A stretch of 60,000 bases of DNA, from positions 2,065,501 to 2,125,500 of the forward strand of contig OU612070.1 of NCBI GenBank assembly GCA_914767715.1, in the 5' to 3' direction. This document shows positions 1 through 9,191 of this stretch, one piece after another. Within the stretch, counting starts at the first letter, position 1, and each line of letters starts with the position of its first letter. The notes under the pieces are model-generated. The model had not been told where the DNA came from, did not search any database, and saw only the letters and a program-made list of their open reading frames with translations. Source of the DNA: Membranipora membranacea (Eukaryota; Bryozoa; Gymnolaemata; Cheilostomatida; Membraniporidae). The position numbers and the translations under genes are program-made.

Positions 1-2647
1 TTGAGTTACAGTAACCATTACCGCTGCCCTATCGCTGAAGGTGCTACAAAGTCCCTGACAACCAATTTCCTCGGATCAGATAATAATCATAATCTACTCT
101 TGTCGTATTTGCCAATTACCATGTCCAGACGGCTAAACAACACAATTATCACTTTGTATCCGACTGTAAGCACCCTGTGGCCACTTGGAAGCTGCAGTGT
201 TACCTAACATGCTGTCACAATCTTCAAGAGACTTGGATAATAATATCGCACAAGTATTTGTGTTTTGACACAGAGTGACTTAGTCAATTTCAGCCAAAAG
301 ACTATTCAGATTTGTCAGTTTGCTAACCTTTCACTGACAAATTAACAATGATTCACTTCCAATCAATAAGTTTTATATCACTTTAACACGCAGCTTTTCA
401 GTTTTCTGATTCATTATAAGTTTAAAAATCGATATGCCACCATATGGTGCATGATGCCTTAGCATCAAAGCTTTTGGGATCGATGACAAGCATACTTGAG
501 ACTTGTTGTGGAATCATAGGCAATTCAGGAAGCCTTTCTTAGCCCAAGCGACAGACAGGATTTGTGCACCTTTGTATGGTTTCCATTGATCAAACCCACT
601 TCATCAAGCAATTCTCTTCAATTCTCATAGCCTTAATTTTGTTAGACTACTAATCAAGTTTTTTGTTTAGATCATTGATCGATTTTTGAGTATTATTACT
701 TCTTTGTGTGAAATATGATTCACATTGTTATGGGAATTTCTTCTCTTATAGCATCACTCAGACCTGCTACAAAGTGCAGTGACAGAAATAGGTTGAATGT
801 AGATATACAGACACAAATGGCAAAACATTCGTGAGTTTATTTGCTGTATTCGGATTTTCTAAACTCAGAAAAATCGGTAATTTTCTTACCAGCGTTTGTA
901 TATTTGGACAGGCCTGATGAGTAATCATTATAATATACACATTTCTTTTGCAGATCAGGAAGCAATTGAACTTTTCAAGCAGACCTTAGTTATGATACAT
1001 GTCGACATACCAGTTTACTCTCAGCCAACTATGAGCTATGAAGACGGAAGCGAAAGATATAAAAATCTGATTCATACACAAGAATTTAATCTCATTCATA
1101 CACAAAAATTCAATGCATTTATGTAATTCAATGATCATCATGCCAAAAGAATTTCATTGTTTTGAGACCAAATCCATTATTTCAAAATTTTCACTTTGAA
1201 GGAAGGTTGTGTCAGCGTGATCAGCATTTAGCCACCAGTGGTGTTTGAGTGTCAGAATTTTATACATGGGCCTCGAGCTGAGCAGGCAAGAGTGTGGGGC
1301 TCAGACTATATGCGATAAATAACCCTGATTAACTATCTGAGGACAGGTCTCACAGCAGATTAGTTGTGATTGCGGTAATGGGATTAGAAAAAGCCCAATT
1401 AAAACCATAAATGGTAGAATCTGAAGTCGTAGCCATGTCATGGGCACTCACTTGAAGTTCAATGGCCGCCCATGAACATTACCATACACCGGAGAAGTCC
1501 AAACCACTAATCCCCCTAGTGAGATTTTATTATGATCTCAACATGATCATCAATCAACAATGCGGTCTGCACTACTGCGGTGGTGTGAACCGTGGAGCAC
1601 ATGGGAGGGAGGGGTTATGACGGAATAGGAAAACCAGACTACAATCTTGCCTATGTGGCAATCTGATAGAGTAGTAAGAAGAACACGCTGTCCTAGTAAT
1701 TCACCCTTCGGATCGCTCGGGGCTGGAAATAAATGTATGATATCCACGATACTTCTTTTGTCTTAGATCAAACTAATCAACTCATAGCGGCAAATTGGCG
1801 ATTGGGTTGTAAATACTTCGCTTCATTTATCCTACTCAATTTCAAATGCTTTCTGAGAATTGAATGACCTTCTATCGATGGCTTAAATCGTTACAAATTT
1901 GATTCTCCTAGGGTCATCAAAATCACTTGAATGAACACTTCTAAGATTACAAGCTGAGCCTTTATTCTTTGAGCAGCTGATAATCTTTGTGGGGTGATAT
2001 CCACCAAACACTCGACAGCCCCACATCGATCTCAACACAGCCCTTATGTTCTCTAGTAAAAGGTTTGTGGATGGCAAACTCCATTGCCATATTTAGAATT
2101 TGTTGATGACTAGATAGTAATAGAAATGATCAACTCTGTGTTGCCTAACCAGAGCTTGTAGGAAAGTGGGATCATTACGGCAGATGTTCCAATATTATCA
2201 GTCTTTGATCCCAATGACAAAACATTGCGCTTTGAATAATTCTACATAGGAGCGCACTGTGCACAAAATAAAAGAAATCAACTGATATCATAAAAAATGA
2301 GCAATCATGCCAAGAATGAGAGCGTCAGGGAGTATCACATGTGGCTTATCATGCATATAACAAAGAGCTCCCAAACATTCATAGATCTAGGAGTGTTAGG
2401 TTTAATGCCCTCTGAGGAAATTGTTAACATTGGCGCTGTTATCATCGCTTATGTCATAAATAGACCTCTTTTGAACTGTCTCTTAGGTAGTTTATCTATG
2501 TTAACAAATATTCCCAGTAAACTCTAAGGAGTCCTTTGTGACCACCCACCGCTTCAAGCAGGAAACCCAACATGCAATTAGTGACCTAGACCATGTCTCG
2601 AAGAGATTCAAAAACATTTAAAAAACTTATCTCGCACTTTACAGTTT
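1..2647. other. Gene-poor stretch, no confident gene
   Basis: I see no recognisable gene here. Open frames are short and have no family resemblance. An exon-like piece at about 951-1126 (+) follows a good acceptor (TTTTGCAG at 943-950) and stays open for 58 codons to a TAA. A second exon-like block at about 753-829 lies between an acceptor and GTGAGT, but its phase does not join the first. They may be remnants of a gene extending left of the window, or chance. Confidence 0.5.
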
Positions 2648-2932
2648 TCAGTGAGATGGATTAAGCCATCTAGAATTACCTGGTTTGTCGCCTTCTTTAG
2701 TTTCCGTTGCTGCTCCACCTGCCTCTTCTGATGCTTTACTCGTTTCCTGAGTAGCCTCTGACTCTACAGCTGCTGCCTCACCATTCTCTACGGGCTGTAC
2801 AGCATCCCCGTTAGGTGCTTTACCGTTAGCCTGAGCTTTCTCTGTGGGAGCATTCTTAGAATACTGCTCGTCCTGTTTCTGAGCTTTGGTCGACTTTTCG
2901 CCGCTCGTACAACTCAATGCTGTGTTTCCCAT
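2648..2932 (-). CDS. Small acidic, probably N-myristoylated protein (BASP1-like composition)
   Basis: The reading frame gives 94 residues starting MGNTALSC. Gly2 with a small residue at position 6 fits an N-myristoylation site, and Cys8 could be palmitoylated, so the product probably sits on the inner face of the plasma membrane. The rest is low-complexity and rich in Glu, Ala, Lys, Thr and Gln, as in BASP1/MARCKS-type proteins; this is a compositional likeness, not proven homology. A good splice donor (CAG|GTAATT) occurs at 2680 after GDKP, so the true C-terminus may lie in a downstream exon that I could not find; read straight through, the frame stops at 2648. The upstream in-frame ATG at 3025 is less likely because it would bury the myristoylation motif. 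Confidence is moderate because only one exon is visible. Confidence 0.45.
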   Translation of the reverse strand: MGNTALSCTSGEKSTKAQKQDEQYSKNAPTEKAQANGKAPNGDAVQPVENGEAAAVESEATQETSKASEEAGGAATETKEGDKPGNSRWLNPSH

Positions 2933-3768
2933 TTTTGAGGTATTTTGCAAAAAAGTTTTTTTATCACCAGTTAATAGTCTTCCTCTAAAACTAATTCCTC
3001 CCGAAAAATCGTATTGCCAATTCACAAAATAATGCCAGAGAAATTGAACAAGTTTTCTTCCTCAAATATAGTCGTCTGAGACACGAGTTACAAGAGCGAT
3101 ATGAACTACAGCTAATCTGTTCTATTGCCGCGAGAGAGCCTAAACAAATACCCTGTCTGATTTTCTAAGGCTTGTTGTTGTGACTGAGGAATGAATAAAT
3201 GGGAGGCCTTTTTAGGTTCTATAATAGTCTGTATATTATTAATAGCCGTGCTCTGGTAACGGTCTTCATGATTATAGGCTAAAGTGCATTAAACTGGTAT
3301 CTATCAACCAATCAAGAGTGTTTACTCAAATTGACTTTTATTGCGTTATTGGTTTACTACGGCTAAATCTTTTATCTTCAAAAGCCAATCCCCTTACTAG
3401 TTCAGAGAAAAGAAAAAAATTCTCTGTAATAAGCACATAAATCATCACTAATACAACGCACTAGTATCAAGAAGATAACTTAGCCCTAATCAACATTCGA
3501 AACTATATCACATAAAAAAAACATTGAATGACGTTATAAAAGTTTAGCTGCAAAATATGTGACTAAGTTAGGTGCAGGTATAGATGCTAAATTCGTCAGA
3601 TTAATATGCTAATATCATACTGATCCCCTGTACCTCCCTATGAATAGCTCACTTCCATAGTTGAGTTGTTCGTTGATTTGATTGAAGAACCTTTTTATGA
3701 GGCAACTCAACTGGATCGTGACAACCAGACAAGTCGGTATAATATTAAAGCTTCCGTATGTCAGTTGT

Positions 3769-6700
3769 TTATGAGAAGATACTGATTGGGTTTGGTATGA
3801 AGTACGAGGTGTCAGTCACATACTTCTGATACTTGGGGTCATTTCCCCATTCCTTCTGTCCCCAGTCCTCCAAAAATGGGCCTGAAACCTGAATTGATAT
3901 AATATAGAGTCAGACACAGCATAGAGTGCAATAGGAGAAACTGACCACAACTTTACACATATTTATGATGTTTGGAGTGATGTTCTCCTGCTCAATAAGA
4001 AGGCAACTCTAAATATGCAAGCCGTAAAAATTTTGTGAAAACGGGATGTTATGATTAAACCAAGGAGTTTGGGACATCTCCCAGGACAAACACTCTGGTG
4101 AAAAGGACATTTCACATTATATAACCTATCAGTCTCAGCAAGACTTTCCAGTCTGTGTTGCATCAGTTAATACACAAAAACTAGGGCTGGGAAAGATTGT
4201 GGTGTGTGAGCACAGGATTAAACCCCAACGTGCTATCAGGGAAAGCTATTTCTCTTCACTTGTATTAGATAGATTGGCTGTAAACGGTTTCAAAACCTTT
4301 TTTGGAATTTGATATCAGGTTGCCAAAATTACATAAAGCATAGTTGACTGAGTAGCATTTTGTAATTTCTTGTTGTAAGTTCAAAAAAGCAAAATTTTAA
4401 TAGGTCTATTGGTCCACTTTGTGGCACTCTTGCTATGGTGCAGAGATCAGAATCAATCTGCCAGTAGTATGCACAACTGCAGCAATAACCCACAAGTTAC
4501 TTTCTGAGCACTCAAACTAGATAAACTTGTCTTTATGGGAGAAGCTATGTTAGTCATAAAAAACAGATACTTTTATAAAAAGATCTAGCTGATTTCCAAG
4601 ATCATTTTCTATCCATTATCACCGCCATGTTTCTGATTTCATTAGTTGTATCAGTCAGCTAGTGCTAAAGCGTTACTGGTACAAGACATAAAATAGGTGA
4701 GAATCATAAACTCTTGACAGGGTGCTTAACTTACCTGCGTTGTGATTAGAAATGGGAATACCAAAGTCAGAGCAGTAAGGTGCTCCCATCCTTCTAATGC
4801 ATTGAACGCAGCGATGTACAATCCAGCCCACATGATAATCTCTCCAAAAAAGTTTGGATGTCTTGACAGCTTCCATAAGCCATGGGTGATAAACTTGTTC
4901 TAAAATCACAAAAAAAAATATTTTGAGCACTGATGGGACTAGCAGGAAATGAACAGACGACTCTTAGATAGTGAACCATCAAATTTGGTCAAAGATCCTT
5001 GGGTTCTACATACATATCATGGCTCTGCTTACACTGTGAAATTTACAAATATATAGATATATACAATCAATACGGACCGAACATGATAAAGTGGGCAGGA
5101 GCAGACAACAAACCAGTTATGTGAAACTCTTTCAAAAAGATATAACAGAACAGGGAGTTTGAGTTGAGACACTTCCGTGATACAGTTTGTAATATATTTA
5201 CTCATTAACCATCCCAAGGTACTGAAGTTTGTTTACTCTATCGACGATATCTTTTCATTACATGTGCTCAAGCTGCATACCTTGTTTTTAGGGTCCAGTC
5301 TGAATGTGAATTTCTGATGATCACTGACAGACTCCAGGAAAAATCCATAACACCACAAGCCATAACCAACATACTCTAATGGTCCTATAGGCTGAGATGC
5401 CTGCTTCATGTTCTGTACAAAAGTAGGGCCTACATTTAGCATCACCCACACAACTGAAAACATAGTAAGAACAATCGAACCTCCACTATAGAAGAAAGAA
5501 TGTATATACAACTACACCGTCATTAATAAAGATATGAGAACAGTATGGGAATATCTGTTTTGCAGAGCATTATTCAAGGTACTTATACACCTACTATACA
5601 CCTTATACACCTCTATACTTATACACCTACTACACAGATCCAATAATCCAATTTGGATTATTGGATCTGTGTAGTAGGTGTATAAGTATAGAGAGCCTAC
5701 ACATGAATATCAGCACTTACAAACAAGGTTACATAAAATTGGATTGCATGTCAAACATCAGGAGGTGCTCAAAATAATAGTATAATAAATACAGCTGCTA
5801 CAGTTACAATAATATAACTGTAGTACCTGTAAATAATGTAATGTTTGTGGCAAATTTTTCCTTCGACCTAGTGGCTGTAATGGCAGGGGTTTGAATTTCT
5901 AACTCCCCATTAAGGCGAGTATTATTAAAATGTAACAAATAGCGGTATTTAAAAAGCATTTCGATGGGCATAATTTGATACCCAGAGAAGAAACAGGTCA
6001 CATGACCACGTGGGCGGATTTTGAGTATGACACGAAGAGCTGATTTTTGAAGTAAATAGATTTAATCAAGATGACAATTTGCAGAATAACCATAAAACTC
6101 AATACCATAAATTAAATGTGGATAAAAGAATGTGTAATACAAATTGATCATCGTAGGAATATCGAAATATGGTCGAACACTACGCATTAAAAATAGGATG
6201 TAGTTCAATTTCCGACAAACTTCTAAAATATGGGTTTTAAAAATAATGCTCTCATCAAGGTGAATGCCGAGAAATTTGGTGCTATTTTTTGTCTCTAAAA
6301 CCTGATTACCAAGTTTAATTTGGTACTCTTCAGGATCTACTTATACTTATCTGCTTATTTTGGGATTTAAAAATTACCTGAAATGTTTTTGTGTAGTTTA
6401 AAATCAATTTATTACTCAAGCCCCATTGTTCAATTTTATGAACATTTGATTTTAAAATTTTGGGATCATTGGAAAATATATTTATGTCGTCGGCGTCGTC
6501 GTCTTCTCCCATTCCTCAGCATCCAATATGGCAATTGCCCACAAAGCTGATGAGAATGCTTAGATTTCATAGAAATATTAATCAAATGCAATCATGAACA
6601 TCATGTAATCAAGCCAGATATCTCCTTACTTAGGATTATCCAGAAAGGTAGCCATTTAAGAGGTTGATGTTGAACGCCATTGAGTCTTCTGTCAGCTCCC

Positions 6701-7147
6701 AGTTTATAACATCTCACAGCCATAAATGTGCCAAACCTAAAAAAACAGCCATCCTCATACATGTACATACATAAAAATGCATTACACTGAGCATGTATAC
6801 TTGTGTCAAGAGGAATAACTAGATCTAGACCATCAATATTTTTTTTCTATACGTCGCTGAATTTTATAAGTTACATTGCCTTACCTGATTGCCCAGGCTA
6901 TGCACATAGCAGAGCTAAGATATTGTCTCGTGTACTCCACATCTCCCCATATCATAGACTTGATAGTAACAATCACAACAGCTACTCCGGCAGTGGCATC
7001 ATAAAATATCTCACTTTGCAGTGGGACAGATATAATATATCCAACTACAGTAACTGCTGCCGATATCAGCCAGGCATCTTTGTAGTATGACATAAAGTCA
7101 GGGTCAGCAGCAGCAGCAGCAGCAGCAGCGGTAGCAGCCTCCTCCAT
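3769..7147 (-). CDS. DUF1295 / steroid 5-alpha-reductase-like membrane protein, paralog A
   Basis: Five exons in agreeing phase: 7147-6885, 6736-6630, 5453-5281, 4899-4735, 3888-3769, giving about 275 residues. Family hallmarks are GYGLWCYGFFLESVSDHQK followed by FRLDPKNK, then GLWKLSRHPNFFGEIIMWAG, and a C-terminus of W-x5-Y-x-KY type ending FIPNP. This is the DUF1295 family of multi-pass membrane proteins related to 3-oxo-5-alpha-steroid 4-dehydrogenases; RHPNFFGE is the conserved NADPH-site-like motif. The substrate cannot be told from sequence. The N-terminus carries a polyalanine tract encoded by a GCA-type repeat (7101-7129). Intron 2 holds a LINE fragment and a perfect palindrome. The start at 7147 was chosen because the upstream ATG at 7249 adds a segment that paralog B lacks. 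The paralog at 12.6-15.9 kb has the same intron positions. Confidence 0.87.
5613..5691. repeat. Perfect 39-bp inverted repeat with 1-base centre
   Basis: Two 39-base arms (5613-5651 and 5653-5691) are exact reverse complements around a single T. The upstream arm is preceded by partial copies of its own start (TTATACACCT units at 5583-5612). It lies in intron 2 of the DUF1295 paralog A gene. It is probably a fold-back element or a recent palindromic duplication. Confidence 0.95.
5800..6525 (-). mobile_element. 5'-truncated, decayed non-LTR retrotransposon (RT C-terminal part)
   Basis: Read on the minus strand, the sequence gives ADDINIFSNDPKILKSNV, then TKFLGIHLDESIIFKTHI, VCRKLNYILFLMRSVRP and YYTFFYPHLIYGIEFYG: the catalytic A-D-D and the downstream thumb region of a LINE reverse transcriptase. 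At least one frameshift (near 6345) and one stop (near 6035) break the frame. A short (GAC)n expansion sits just before the ADD motif. The family differs from the intact LINE at 8-12 kb. It lies inside intron 2 of the DUF1295 paralog A gene in the same orientation as that gene. Confidence 0.85.
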
Positions 7148-7249
7148 TTTACTTTCCTTATTATGTCGCAAAGTGAAACCTACACACCAGTGTATTAGGG
7201 CGAGGACTAAGATGCTAGATATATTTCTTGATACCAAACTAGTATACAC

Positions 7250-7973
7250 TATCCAGTGTGCGCATAGTTAATAGGGGTGGAATATTCAGGGGTGCCGATA
7301 TGCAAGACTTTTACAACAAACTTGCAGCAGATGCAATTGACTGAGTTACACAATTAGGCCAGTTAGATAACTAGAGGTTGGTCGGTCAGATAACCCGCAG
7401 AGTATAGAGGATCTCAAATATTTGGTCACCTGAACAATATATCTGTGAAACCATAATCCTTATTACTCAGATACAATCCACCCCTAATATCCGATAGTTT
7501 GCTCAGTCAGTACCAACACTTTTCCGTTATCTTCAACAATGTTGACATTTCTTCTTATTTTACAAACCTGTTATTATTTTTACAACAGTGGCTTGCCTGA
7601 ATTTGCCACAAGATGTGTGGATTGTGTATGTGCCCCAGGTCCTAATGCATGGGTCAAAATGTACATATATAACTGTCATTTTACAAAATACTTATTTCCA
7701 TGTTGTTACTGTGAAAATTTGATATTCTTTTTCACGACAAGATCAAATTGATCAATTATTTTGAGCTGCTGATGATATTTTTCATAATTACACATGTAAT
7801 CATAACATCATTCATCTTACAAATCCTAATTCATTCAATTCCTAAAATTGTTAGCAAACTCTTTGAAGCTATGCTGTTAAATCCATTTAAAGCTGGTAAG
7901 TTGTGCGTGACATCGAGTTGTCAAGAAGCAAAAAACTCAACTCGATAATTTTGTTATAAATTTTGTTAATTTT
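7250..7973. other. Spacer between DUF1295 paralog A and LINE ORF1 (probable LINE 5' UTR in part)
   Basis: No gene is recognised. The last part before ORF1 probably belongs to the 5' UTR of the LINE, but no element boundary or target duplication could be fixed. A small inverted repeat (ATCGAGTTG at about 7912-7920 and CAACTCGAT at about 7938-7946) lies about 30 bases upstream of the ORF1 start. Confidence 0.4.
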
Positions 7974-9191
7974 ATGGATCAAAACACTCGTGCAAAGAAG
8001 CGGAAGCGGAAAAATAAAGAACAAAATGGTAACTATCTATTGTATGCAGTATCTAAAGGAAAAATAACGGGATTATTTAAGAACTGGCTCTCCTGCAGCC
8101 ATTCCGTAATTGGTATTAAATCATCCGCATATAAAGGATTCAACGATCTTGAATCAGCTAAGCAGTACCTCAAAGAAAGTGGTACTGCAGTAAAATACAT
8201 AAGCTGCACTGAAAGTGACTTCCTCAAGCCAAACTTCGAGGAAGATACAAAAAGCATCGATTCCTTTAGTACAATGTCATTGGATAACGTAATAGAAGCT
8301 TCAACATCTGCACAGCAAAGCACAACAGGACATGGGCAAGTTGTTACTAGTTGTCATCTATGTCCACAAATTTTAGATCAGATTACTAAACTAATCACCA
8401 GGGTAGATGCCCTTGAAAACATTATTGTGAAACAGAATGGTATTATATCAACTCTCAATACGGAGATGGAAGCCAACAAAGAGCAAATAGTAGAAAGGAA
8501 TTCTTCCTTGATAAAAGAGGAATTCCTAAAACTCAATGAATCAACTGTTGGACTTTCTGACAAAATAACTACGTATGCTGACAAAGCAGCAGTGAAACCC
8601 AAGAAAAATGAAATTCTTCGCAGAATTCCTAAGAATGCAGAACAAAGGAACAAAATACCGTTTGAACCGAAGAGGTCATTCGTCATATATGACTTACAAC
8701 CTACAGAAATACCAAACATCAACATAGACAAAATACGGATGGCAATTTGCCAACGTCACGGTTCTACTAAAGTTGATTTTATCAATAGATATAAATTTGA
8801 TCAAAACAACCTATCTAAATGCAAATTTTTAATTCAGCTCTCTAACCAATCAGACCTAAAGAAGATTGTTGAAGAATGGGATGAATCGACTTTTGGCGGT
8901 TCCAAAGCAAGGTTTACCATTCAACCTGTCCCTCATGTTGCTGTTGTTAAAGGAGTTCCACTTCATATGACACCTGAAGATATTGTTATGGACGTCAACG
9001 CAGATTACAGATGCACAACAGCCTACCGAATTACTACAACTGATGGAAAGCCACTTCGTGCGGTAAAATTGCAATTTTTAAACGATATCGAAAAAGATAG
9101 AGCCATTCAAAATGGAGTAGTATTTCGTTCTCAATATAATATTTTACTTAATGTAGAAGAATTACGTCACAAAAAATCTTCAAATGATTAA
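7974..9191 (+). CDS. LINE ORF1 protein with RNase H1-type hybrid-binding domain, coiled coil and RRM-like domains
   Basis: The product is 405 residues. After a basic stretch (residues 8-15, NLS-like), residues 21-69 read YAVSKGKITGLFKNW...SSAYKGF...AKQYL. This matches the RNase H1 N-terminal hybrid-binding / caulimovirus viroplasmin-type fold pattern (Y-A-V-x-x-G-x-x-T-G, an aromatic-loop Trp at 38, then A-Y-K-x-F at 52-56). Residues about 130-190 have coiled-coil spacing (DQITKLITRVDALENIIVKQ). Residues about 235-320 and 322-400 look like two RRM-like folds by pattern (for example VAVVKGVPLHMTPEDIV). No CCHC zinc knuckles are seen. By analogy with other LINE ORF1 proteins it should bind element RNA as a multimer and help target-primed reverse transcription; the hybrid-binding domain would be apt for that. 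The stop overlaps the ORF2 start by 8 bases. Confidence 0.9.
   Translation: MDQNTRAKKRKRKNKEQNGNYLLYAVSKGKITGLFKNWLSCSHSVIGIKSSAYKGFNDLESAKQYLKESGTAVKYISCTESDFLKPNFEEDTKSIDSFSTMSLDNVIEASTSAQQSTTGHGQVVTSCHLCPQILDQITKLITRVDALENIIVKQNGIISTLNTEMEANKEQIVERNSSLIKEEFLKLNESTVGLSDKITTYADKAAVKPKKNEILRRIPKNAEQRNKIPFEPKRSFVIYDLQPTEIPNINIDKIRMAICQRHGSTKVDFINRYKFDQNNLSKCKFLIQLSNQSDLKKIVEEWDESTFGGSKARFTIQPVPHVAVVKGVPLHMTPEDIVMDVNADYRCTTAYRITTTDGKPLRAVKLQFLNDIEKDRAIQNGVVFRSQYNILLNVEELRHKKSSND

Noticed and set aside
5233-5511. Longer reading of DUF1295 paralog A exon 3 starting at MYIHSFF
   Set aside because: The acceptor TTTTCAG at 5454-5460 gives the phase and length (173 nt) of paralog B; the upstream part is intron.
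6881-7249. Upstream start at 7249 for DUF1295 paralog A
   Set aside because: The extra 34 residues have no counterpart in paralog B; the ATG at 7147 fits the family better.
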